DNA of 51,081 nt from Pseudomonadota bacterium (lineage in GTDB: Bacteria > Pseudomonadota > Gammaproteobacteria > Burkholderiales > Burkholderiaceae_E). Positions 17,993-29,277 of this stretch are shown here, piece by piece. The translations under genes and the position numbers were made by a program. The notes beneath the pieces are model-generated. The model had not been told where the DNA came from. It saw only the letters and a program-made list of their open reading frames with translations, and did no database searches. Each line of letters starts with the position of its first letter. Position 1 is the first letter of the stretch. Location: the NCBI GenBank assembly GCA_029779755.1, contig JAKOZZ010000116.1, forward strand, positions 1 through 51,081, written 5' to 3'.

Positions 17993-19093
17993 TCAGCAGC
18001 CGCGCTCCAGTGCCGACAGCGGTCCGGGGGACTGGCCGAAGCGGCCCGCCACCTGCCGGGCGGCGTCGTCGAGCTGGGCCAGCGTGCCGGAGTCGATGGG
18101 CACGGCTTCGGCACGCGCGGCGCGTGCCCGGCGTTCCGGGTCGCCGGGCATCATGATGCGGTCGACCGCGCCCGAGCGCCGCGCCGATTCGACCCATGCG
18201 ACGAAGGCGCGGGCCTCGCGCTCGAACGCCTCGCCGGTGCCCAGCTTGTCCAGGTCGAACACGATCGCGAGCATGTTGTTCCAGATCGCGTACTTCATCT
18301 GCATGTTCGCCGGGTGCATCGTCTCGCCGCCGGTGAGTGCGGCGCCCAGCAGTTCGCAGACCATGGCCAGCGCGTAGCCCTTGTGGGCGGCGAACGGCAC
18401 CAGCGCGCCGTGCGGCCCTTCGGGCGGCTCGAACATCACGGCCGGGTCGGTCGTGGGCTGGCCGTTCACGTCGATCAGGCTGCCGGGCGGGACTGGCACC
18501 TTCTTGTTGTAGGCCACGCGCGCCTTGCCGTGGGCGATCGCGCTGGTGGCGAAGTCGAGCAGGATCGGCTCGGCGCCGCGCCGCGGCAGGCCCACGGTGA
18601 AGGGATTGGTCAGGAAGCGTCCCTGCGCGCCGCCGTAGGGCGCCACCATCGGCGGGTTGCTGACCGCGTTGGTGAAGTGGATCGAGGCCATGCCCGCGGC
18701 GATCGCCTGCTCGGCCCAGTGGCCCACGCGGCCGAGGTGATGGGAATTCTTCAGGCCCATCACGCACACGCCGTGCGTGCGTGCGCGTTCGATCGCGATC
18801 TCCATCGCCTGGTGCGTGACCGACTGGCCGATGCCGCGCCGCCCGTCCACCGTCACCAGGGTGCCTGCGTCGTGCGCGATCGTCACGCGCTGGTTCAGCT
18901 GCAGCTCGTCGTTCAGCAGCGAGCTGACGTAGCGCGGCACCATGCCGACCCCGTGCGAGTCGTGCCCGGCGAGGTTGGCGCCCACCAGATGCTCCGCCGT
19001 GAGCCGGGCTTCGTACTCGCTGGAGCCGGCGGCGCGGAACAGGTCGATGACCCAGCGCTGCAGCGCCGGCGGGGCAATGAAGTGGTCGGCCAT
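17993..19093 (-). CDS. Ldh family oxidoreductase (malate/L-lactate dehydrogenase-like, NAD(P)-dependent)
   Basis: 366 aa; HDSHGVGMVPRYVSSLL, LTNPFTVGLPRRGAEPILLDFATSAIAHGKARVA, AHKGYALAMVCELLGAALTG. Confidence 0.92.
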   Translation of the reverse strand: MADHFIAPPALQRWVIDLFRAAGSSEYEARLTAEHLVGANLAGHDSHGVGMVPRYVSSLLNDELQLNQRVTIAHDAGTLVTVDGRRGIGQSVTHQAMEIAIERARTHGVCVMGLKNSHHLGRVGHWAEQAIAAGMASIHFTNAVSNPPMVAPYGGAQGRFLTNPFTVGLPRRGAEPILLDFATSAIAHGKARVAYNKKVPVPPGSLIDVNGQPTTDPAVMFEPPEGPHGALVPFAAHKGYALAMVCELLGAALTGGETMHPANMQMKYAIWNNMLAIVFDLDKLGTGEAFEREARAFVAWVESARRSGAVDRIMMPGDPERRARAARAEAVPIDSGTLAQLDDAARQVAGRFGQSPGPLSALERGC

Positions 19094-19177
19094 GGCGGGA
19101 ATCCGTCGTGTGGGAGGCGGGCCGAAAGGGTAGCGCAGAACCGCCCCCGGGGAGCGCGCGCCGGCCCCCGCACCGGT

Positions 19178-20371
19178 TCACACGATGGCTTCCTCGAGGA
19201 TCGGATACTCGCTGACCACCCGGTTGCGGCCGGCCGCCTTGGCGAAGTAGACGCGGCTGTCGGCGGTGCGCAGCACCTCGCGCAGCGTGAGCCCCGGACG
19301 GTGGCAGGCCAGGCCGATGCTCACCGTGACGTCGATGCTGCCGCCGGCCAGCACGAACGGGCGCGCCTGCACGGCCGCGCGCACGCGCTCGGCCACCGTC
19401 TCGGCCTCGTGCGGGTCGGACACCGGCACCATCGCGCAGAACTCCTCGCCGCCGTAGCGCGCCAGCACCGAGTCGCTGCGCATCGCATCGCGCAGGATCC
19501 CCGCAACGTGCCGCAGCACGCGGTCGCCCACCTCGTGACCGAAGCGGTCGTTGATCGACTTGAACCGGTCGACGTCGATCATCATCAGGGCGGTGAAGTG
19601 TGCGGCCCGGCCCCGCGCGGTGAGCCACGGCTCGCCGTGGCCGAACAGGTAGCGCCGGCTGGCCAGCCCGGTCAGCTCGTCGGTGCTCGCCAGGTGGCGC
19701 ACGTCGGCCAGCAGCCGGCCGTACGCGATGCCGATGTAGGCCAGCATCACCACCAGGCTGGTGAACGAATACACGAGCACCAGCGGGCCGCGGTTGGGCT
19801 CGGTGCGGTTCGCCAGCGCCTCGACCTCGGCGGTCGACATGCGCAGCATGTCGATCATCCGGAAGCCGCCCGCCAGCGCCAGCACCACCATCACCGCGAT
19901 CAGCCCGATGCGACCGGCGCGCGCGTGCGGCTCTTCCTCGCCGGCGACGACGAGTGCGCCGGCGGCGTTCGTGATCAGCTGCACGGCGAACACGAGGATC
20001 AGCGCATGGCGCGGGTCGGGCAGCTGCAGCACCGTCAGCGCGAACAGCCCGATCACCGGTGCCTGCACGCCCATCGGCGTGGGCCGGTCGTACAGCGCGC
20101 GCACCGCCGCGAGCAGCAGGATCGTGCCGATGCCGGCGGTGATCAGCATCGTGCGCGTCACCAGGAAGCCGGGCATGGAGGTCCGCACCGACGCCAGCAG
20201 CAGCGTCGTGGCGCAGAACGCGAGCGACCACGCCAGCTTGCCCGCCGCCGAGTGCGACGGCCGGTGCAGATTGCGCAGAATGAAGACGGCGGCCGCTGCG
20301 ACCCACCCGACCAGACCGCCGATCAGATAGGTGGTGCGGACGTCGATGGATGCAACGAAGCTCTCCCACAT
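19178..20371 (-). CDS. Membrane-anchored GGDEF (diguanylate cyclase) protein
   Basis: 397 aa; six or more TM then DELTGLASRRYLF...MIDVDRFKSINDRFGHEVGDRVLRHVAGILRDAMRSDSVLARYGGEEFCAMV. Confidence 0.93.
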   Translation of the reverse strand: MWESFVASIDVRTTYLIGGLVGWVAAAAVFILRNLHRPSHSAAGKLAWSLAFCATTLLLASVRTSMPGFLVTRTMLITAGIGTILLLAAVRALYDRPTPMGVQAPVIGLFALTVLQLPDPRHALILVFAVQLITNAAGALVVAGEEEPHARAGRIGLIAVMVVLALAGGFRMIDMLRMSTAEVEALANRTEPNRGPLVLVYSFTSLVVMLAYIGIAYGRLLADVRHLASTDELTGLASRRYLFGHGEPWLTARGRAAHFTALMMIDVDRFKSINDRFGHEVGDRVLRHVAGILRDAMRSDSVLARYGGEEFCAMVPVSDPHEAETVAERVRAAVQARPFVLAGGSIDVTVSIGLACHRPGLTLREVLRTADSRVYFAKAAGRNRVVSEYPILEEAIV

Positions 20372-20460
20372 GGGTCGGAATGGTCGGACATCGGCCTGCG
20401 ATGCCGGGACCTTCGACCGACGGGCGGCAGCCGCCGCCAGTCCGGAACCGGGTGTTGCAT

Positions 20461-20482
20461 CGGCGCCACCTGCATGGCGCCG
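20461..20482 (-). terminator. Stem-loop 8 nt after the FAH-family gene stop; candidate terminator (no T-tract)
   Basis: CGGCGCCA-cctgca-TGGCGCCG, perfect 8-bp stem. Confidence 0.45.
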
Positions 20483-20490
20483 GAAGGGGT

Positions 20491-21201
20491 TCAGGTCACC
20501 CGGATCTTGAGGCCGCCGACACCGTCGATCCGGCCTTCCATCAGGTCGCCGCGCACGACCGCCGCGACGCCTTCGGGCGTGCCGGTGAAGACGAGGTCGC
20601 CGGGCTCGAGCGCCCAGAAGGCCGACAGGTGCTCGATGATCTCGGCCAGGTTCCAGATCAGCTTCGACGTGCGGCTGGACTGCCGCGTCGCACCGTTGAC
20701 GTCCAGCGCGATCGCCGCGTCGGCGATGTTGCCGCACGCGGCCGCCGGCCGGATCGGGCCGATCGGCGCCGAAGCGTCGAAGCCCTTGCCGATCTCCCAC
20801 GGCCGGCCCTGCTTCTTGGCCTCCCCCTGCAGGTCGCGCCGCGTCATGTCCAGCCCCACGGCGTAGCCGTAGATGTGGCCCATCGCGTCCGCGGCCTGGA
20901 TGTTGCGCCCGCCCTTGCCGATCGCCGCGACCAGCTCGATCTCGTGGTGCAGGTCGCTGGTGCCGGCCGGATACGGCATCTCGCCCGTGCTGCCTTCGGC
21001 GACGACGACCAGCGCGTCGGCCGGCTTCATGAAGAAGAACGGCGGCTCGCGCCCGGTGAATCCCATCTCCTTGGCGTGCTCGACGTAGTTGCGGCCGACG
21101 CAGTAGATGCGGCGCACCGGAAACGACTGCCCGGTGCCGGCCACGGGCACGGACACCACCGCCGGCGGCGGGAAGACATATGACACGGAAGAACCCTCCA
21201 T
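20491..21201 (-). CDS. Fumarylacetoacetate hydrolase family protein (fumarylpyruvate hydrolase-like); start uncertain (TTG at 21213, ATG at 21201 or a downstream GTG)
   Basis: RRIYCVGRNYVEHAKEMGFTGREPPFFFMKPADALV..., HHEIELVAAIGKGGRNI, GYAVGLDMTRRDLQ, PGDLVFTGTPEGVAAVVRGD. Confidence 0.9.
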   Translation of the reverse strand: MEGSSVSYVFPPPAVVSVPVAGTGQSFPVRRIYCVGRNYVEHAKEMGFTGREPPFFFMKPADALVVVAEGSTGEMPYPAGTSDLHHEIELVAAIGKGGRNIQAADAMGHIYGYAVGLDMTRRDLQGEAKKQGRPWEIGKGFDASAPIGPIRPAAACGNIADAAIALDVNGATRQSSRTSKLIWNLAEIIEHLSAFWALEPGDLVFTGTPEGVAAVVRGDLMEGRIDGVGGLKIRVT

Positions 21202-21203
21202 TG

Positions 21204-21274
21204 ATCGGGCCAACGCAACGGTCCGATGTAACCCATTGATAGAATGAGCGTTTCGGCCAACGAAACGGGCCGAT
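21204..21274. promoter_or_regulatory. Two related stem-loop/dyad elements with shared loop AACG(C/A)AAC between the FAH-family gene and metH
   Basis: ATCGGGCC-AACGCAAC-GGTCCGAT (21204-21227) and TCGGCC-AACGAAACG-GGCCGA (21253-21273); also CCATTGAT at 21198-21205 and 21233-21240. Confidence 0.65.
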
Positions 21275-21293
21275 GCCTGCCGCAGGAACCTTC

Positions 21294-25094
<3,801 letters not shown>

Positions 25095-25116
25095 CGGATC
25101 GGCCGGCGCACGGACC

Positions 25117-27048
25117 ATGGACGACCGCGCGCCGCAGCCCTCCAGCCAGTTCGCGCTGCTCGGGCAGCGCCGCTTTGCGCCGTTCTTCTGGACCCAGTTC
25201 CTGGGCGCGGGCAACGACAACCTGTTCAAGTTCGCGTTCACGGTGATGATCACCTACCAGCTGCAGGTGGCCTGGCTGCCGCCTGCGCTGGCCGGACTGG
25301 CGATCGGCGCGCTGTTCATCCTGCCGTTCCTGCTGTTCTCGGCGACCAGCGGGCAGCTCGCCGACAAGTACGACAAGACGCGGCTGATCCGGTTCGTGAA
25401 GTCCCTCGAGATCGGCATCATGGCGCTGGCCGCCTGGGGCTTCGTGCGCGCGGACGTGCCGGTGCTGCTGGCCTGCACGTTCCTGATGGGCGTGCATTCG
25501 ACGCTGTTCGGCCCGGTGAAGTTCGCCTACCTGCCGCAGCACCTGAACGAGCGCGAACTCACCGGCGGCAACGGCATGGTGGAGATGGGCACGTTCGCCG
25601 CCATCCTGCTGGGCAACGTCGCGGGCGGGCTGCTGGTGGCGGTGCCGGGCAGCGGGCCGGTCTGGGTGGCGACGGCCTGCTGCGCGCTGGCGGTGCTCGG
25701 GCGGCTCGTGTCGCAGGCGGTGCCGCCCGCGCCGGCCACCGACCCCGGCCTGCGCATCCGCTGGAATCCGTTCGTCGAGACCTGGGCCAACCTGCGGCTG
25801 GCGCACGGCAACGTCGTCGTGTTCCGTTCGCTGCTGGGCATCTCGTGGATGTGGTTCTTCGGCGCCACGTTCCTGTCGAACTTCCCGGTGCTGGCGCGCG
25901 AGGTGCTGCACGGCAGCGAGCAGGTCGCGTCGCTGCTGCTCGTGGTGTTCTCCGTCGGCATCGGCCTGGGCTCGCTGGCCTGCGAGATGCTCAGCCGCCG
26001 GCACGTCGAGATCGGGCTGGTGCCCCTGGGCGCGATCGGCATGACCGTGTTCGCGATCGACCTGTACTTCGCGCTCGCCGCGGTGCCGCCGGGGCCGGTG
26101 CTGGGCGTGGCGGCGTTCCTGTCGGTCGGCGCCCACTGGCGCGTGCTGGCCGACCTGTTCCTGCTGTCGGCGTTTGCCGGTCTGTACAGCGTGCCGATGT
26201 ACGCGCTGATCCAGCTGCGCGCCGAGCCGACGCACCGCGCACGCATCATCGCGGCCAACAACATCCTGAACGCGCTGTTCATGATCGCCAGCGCGGTGCT
26301 GGCCGGCGCGCTGCTGAAGGCCGGCCTGACGGTGCCCCAGATCCTGCTGATCACCGGACTGCTCAACGCCGTCGTCGCGCTCTACGTGTTCCTGCTGGTG
26401 CCCGAGTACCTGCTGCGCTTCGCCGCCTGGGTGGTGTCGCGGCTGATGTACCGCTTCCGCGTGCGCGGCGACGCGCACATCCCCGAGCGCGGGGCGGCCA
26501 TCGTCGTGTGCAACCACGTCAGCTTCATCGACGCGCTGCTGCTGATGGCGGCCAGCCCGCGGCCCATCCGCTTCGTGATGGACCACCGCATCTTCGCGAT
26601 GCCGGTGCTGGGCACGCTGTTCCGGCTGGCCAGGGCGATTCCGATCGCACCCCAGCGCGAGGATCCCGAGGTGTACGCGGCGGCGTTCGAGGCCGCCCAC
26701 CAGGTGCTGCGCGACGGTGACCTGCTGGGCATCTTCCCCGAGGGCGCCATCACCCGCGACGGTGCGCTGGCAGAGTTCAAAGGCGGCGTCGCGCGCATCG
26801 TCGCGCGCGCCCGCGCCGAAGGCATCGCACCGGTGGTGGTGCCGATGGCGCTGCTGAACCTGTGGGGCTCGTTCTTCTCGCGCATCGAAGGCGCGGCGAT
26901 GTCGCGTCCGTTCCGCCGCGGCGTGTGGAGCCGCGTGGGATTGCACGTCGGGCCGCCGGTGCCCCTGGAGGCGATCAGTCCGCAGCAGCTGCGCACGCAC
27001 GTGGCGGCGCTGCTGGAGGCCGAGCCCGTGCCGGGGCCGCGCACCTGA
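25117..27048 (+). CDS. MFS transporter fused to 1-acylglycerol-3-phosphate acyltransferase domain (LplT/Aas-like fusion)
   Basis: 643 aa; N-terminal MFS (QFLGAGNDNLFKFAFTVMITYQLQ), C-terminal PlsC domain (VVCNHVSFIDALLLMA, FPEGAITRDG). Confidence 0.93.
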   Translation: MDDRAPQPSSQFALLGQRRFAPFFWTQFLGAGNDNLFKFAFTVMITYQLQVAWLPPALAGLAIGALFILPFLLFSATSGQLADKYDKTRLIRFVKSLEIGIMALAAWGFVRADVPVLLACTFLMGVHSTLFGPVKFAYLPQHLNERELTGGNGMVEMGTFAAILLGNVAGGLLVAVPGSGPVWVATACCALAVLGRLVSQAVPPAPATDPGLRIRWNPFVETWANLRLAHGNVVVFRSLLGISWMWFFGATFLSNFPVLAREVLHGSEQVASLLLVVFSVGIGLGSLACEMLSRRHVEIGLVPLGAIGMTVFAIDLYFALAAVPPGPVLGVAAFLSVGAHWRVLADLFLLSAFAGLYSVPMYALIQLRAEPTHRARIIAANNILNALFMIASAVLAGALLKAGLTVPQILLITGLLNAVVALYVFLLVPEYLLRFAAWVVSRLMYRFRVRGDAHIPERGAAIVVCNHVSFIDALLLMAASPRPIRFVMDHRIFAMPVLGTLFRLARAIPIAPQREDPEVYAAAFEAAHQVLRDGDLLGIFPEGAITRDGALAEFKGGVARIVARARAEGIAPVVVPMALLNLWGSFFSRIEGAAMSRPFRRGVWSRVGLHVGPPVPLEAISPQQLRTHVAALLEAEPVPGPRT

Positions 27049-27134
27049 AGGCGCCCCTCCGGCAGTGCCCGTCTGGCGGCGCACATGCGCAGGCGGCACT
27101 TCTGAAGGTGCGCCTCCGACGGCGCACCTCCGGC
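27045..27134. repeat. Imperfect direct repeats CTGAAGG(C/T)GC(C/G)CCTCCG(G/A)C plus a partial third copy at a convergent gene junction
   Basis: 27045-27063 CTGAAGGCGCCCCTCCGGC; 27102-27120 CTGAAGGTGCGCCTCCGAC; 27121-27134 GGCGCACCTCCGGC. Confidence 0.6.
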
Positions 27135-27171
27135 GGCTCGCCCATGACGGCGCGCCTGCGACCCGCGGCGA

Positions 27172-28536
27172 TCAGGCCGCCTTCGTGCGCATCGTTACCA
27201 GCTCCTCGGCCGCCGACGGGTGCACGGCGACGGTGTCGTCGAACTGTCGCTTGGTCGCGCCCATCTTCACCGCGATGCCCGCCATCTGGATGATCTCGGC
27301 GGCGTCCGGTCCGGCGACGTGCACACCCAGCACGCGGTCGGTGGTCGCGTCGACGACCAGCTTCATCAGCATCCGCTCGGGGATGTCGGAGAGCGTGACC
27401 TTCATCGGGCGGAAGCTCGTGCGATAGATGTCGACCGCACCGACGCGCGCGCGCGCGTCCTCCTCGGTCATGCCCACGGTGCCGATCTCGGGCGTGGCGA
27501 ACACCGCGCTCGGCACGTTCGTGTGGTCGCAGGTCCAGGGCCGGCCGCCGAACTCGGTGTCGGCGAACGCGTGTCCTTCGCGGATCGCCACCGGGGTCAG
27601 CGCGATGCGGTTCGTGACGTCGCCGATCGCCCAGATGCCGGCGGCCGTGGTGCGCGAGTCGTCGGTCACGCGGATCGCGCCGGCGGCGTCGACCGCGACG
27701 CCGGCCGCCTCGAGGCCCAGGCCTTCGACGTTCGGCACGCGACCGGTGGCCAGCATCACGAGGCCGCAGCCGAGGTGCGCGCCGTCGGAGAGCCGCGCGA
27801 CGTATCCGTCGCCGTCGCGCGCGATCGCCTGCAGGTCGCAGCGGGTGCGCACGTCGATGCCGGCGCGCGCCATCTCCTCGGACAGGTGGGTGCGCAGGTC
27901 GTGGTCGAAGCCGCGCAGGATGCGCTCGCCGCGATAGGCGAGCGTCACGCGCACGCCCAGGCGCTGCAGCAGACAGGCGAACTCGACCGCGATGTAGCCG
28001 CCGCCGACGATCAGGATCGACGCGGGCAGCGCCGGCAGGTCGAACATCTCGTTGGAGGTGACCGCCAGCTCGGCGCCGGGCACGTCCGGGCGGAACGGCC
28101 GCCCGCCGGTGGCGATCAGGATGCGGCCGGCCTGCACCACCCGGCCGTCGTCGAGCGCCACGCGGCCCGGCCCGGCCAGGCCCGCACGGCCGCGCACGAG
28201 GCTCACGCCCGAGGCCGCGAGGTTGCGGGCGTAGACGCCCTCCAGGCGGGTGATCTCGCGCTCCTTCGCGTCGCGCAGCGTGGCCCAGTCGAAGCGGGCG
28301 CCGTCGAGCGTCCACCCGAACGAGGGCGCCAGCGCGAAGTCGTCGGCGAACCGGCTGGCCAGCACCAGCAGCTTCTTGGGCACGCAGCCCCGGATCACGC
28401 AGGTGCCGCCCACGCGGAACGCCTCGGCGACGGCGACACGGGCGCCGTGCGCGGCGGCGATGCGGGCGGCGCGCACGCCGCCGGAGCCGGCGCCGATCAC
28501 GAAGAGATCGACTGCGTCGGGCATTGGGGAAGTCAT
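27172..28536 (-). CDS. gor: Glutathione-disulfide reductase
   Basis: 454 aa; redox-active GGTCVIRGCVPKKLLV; VIGAGSGGVRAARIAA; C-terminal TVAVHPSAAEELVTMR. Confidence 0.94.
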   Translation of the reverse strand: MTSPMPDAVDLFVIGAGSGGVRAARIAAAHGARVAVAEAFRVGGTCVIRGCVPKKLLVLASRFADDFALAPSFGWTLDGARFDWATLRDAKEREITRLEGVYARNLAASGVSLVRGRAGLAGPGRVALDDGRVVQAGRILIATGGRPFRPDVPGAELAVTSNEMFDLPALPASILIVGGGYIAVEFACLLQRLGVRVTLAYRGERILRGFDHDLRTHLSEEMARAGIDVRTRCDLQAIARDGDGYVARLSDGAHLGCGLVMLATGRVPNVEGLGLEAAGVAVDAAGAIRVTDDSRTTAAGIWAIGDVTNRIALTPVAIREGHAFADTEFGGRPWTCDHTNVPSAVFATPEIGTVGMTEEDARARVGAVDIYRTSFRPMKVTLSDIPERMLMKLVVDATTDRVLGVHVAGPDAAEIIQMAGIAVKMGATKRQFDDTVAVHPSAAEELVTMRTKAA

Positions 28537-28641
28537 AGTGAACACTCCTTGGATCGTCAGTCCTAATGATGCGCGCCCCGCGCGGCGGTTGCTAAGGTGG
28601 TGCTTCACGCACGCCCGCCCAACGCCACGAGCCCACGCCCC

Positions 28642-29049
28642 ATGTCGACGTATCTGCTGCAGGCCGTCTGCACTGCGCGCAACGCACCGTCCGCCGCCGC
28701 CGCGCCGTCCGTCCAGGCCGCGCTGCTCGCGTCGTCGGGGCACGCCGATCCGCAGCACCTGCAGGCGCTGTTCGATCTGATCGCCGCGCTCCGGGGTACG
28801 GTGGAGGGCGCCTGGGCGGGGCGGCACGGCGACACGGTCGTGCTGGCCTCGGTGCCCGGCGACTGCCATCCCGACGAGCTCGCGCAGCGGCTGACGCGGC
28901 TGGAGGGCTACCGCTGCATCCAGCTGACCGCGCTCCCCGATCTCGGGCGCCTGCGCGACGGCCCCGATACCGCGGGCGCGGCCCACCCCCGGCGTCTGGT
29001 GGGCACGCTCGCCGCCGCGCTCGGAACGGGTCACGCGCTGGTCGTCTGA
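28642..29049 (+). CDS. Hypothetical protein (135 aa)
   Basis: ORF MSTYLLQAVCTARNAPS...; no recognised family; fits an otherwise empty intergenic region and reading-frame composition is plausible. Confidence 0.5.
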   Translation: MSTYLLQAVCTARNAPSAAAAPSVQAALLASSGHADPQHLQALFDLIAALRGTVEGAWAGRHGDTVVLASVPGDCHPDELAQRLTRLEGYRCIQLTALPDLGRLRDGPDTAGAAHPRRLVGTLAAALGTGHALVV

Positions 29050-29277
29050 CACCGGGCACCGCTTCGGGGGGGGCCCGGCGCCGGGCGGTCCGGCGCGCGG
29101 CCGGCGGCGGCGTCGGGCAACCCGTTGTGCGCCGCGCGCCCCATTGCAAGGGCCGCGCCGGGGGCGCATGATCGGCGATGGAAGTCATGTCTGAACCAGT
29201 GCCCGGCAGCACCAGCACCAGAACCAGCATCGGCACCTGCGCGGGCTCCATCATCATCACCGACAGGAGAGGCATCG

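Noticed and set aside
17912-20866. 984-aa plus-strand ORF across Ldh and GGDEF genes
   Set aside because: Spans two well supported minus-strand genes and their spacer; no domain content.
21204-21293. SAH or cobalamin riboswitch upstream of metH
   Set aside because: No resemblance to either consensus that I can recall and the space is too short for a cobalamin riboswitch; kept instead as an unknown structured element.
29178-29277. Short leader peptide upstream of the RTX gene (MEVMSEPVPGSTSTRTSIGTCAG...)
   Set aside because: Frame continues into the RTX gene out of phase, no independent support; AGCACCAGCACCAGAACCAGCA low complexity explains the composition.
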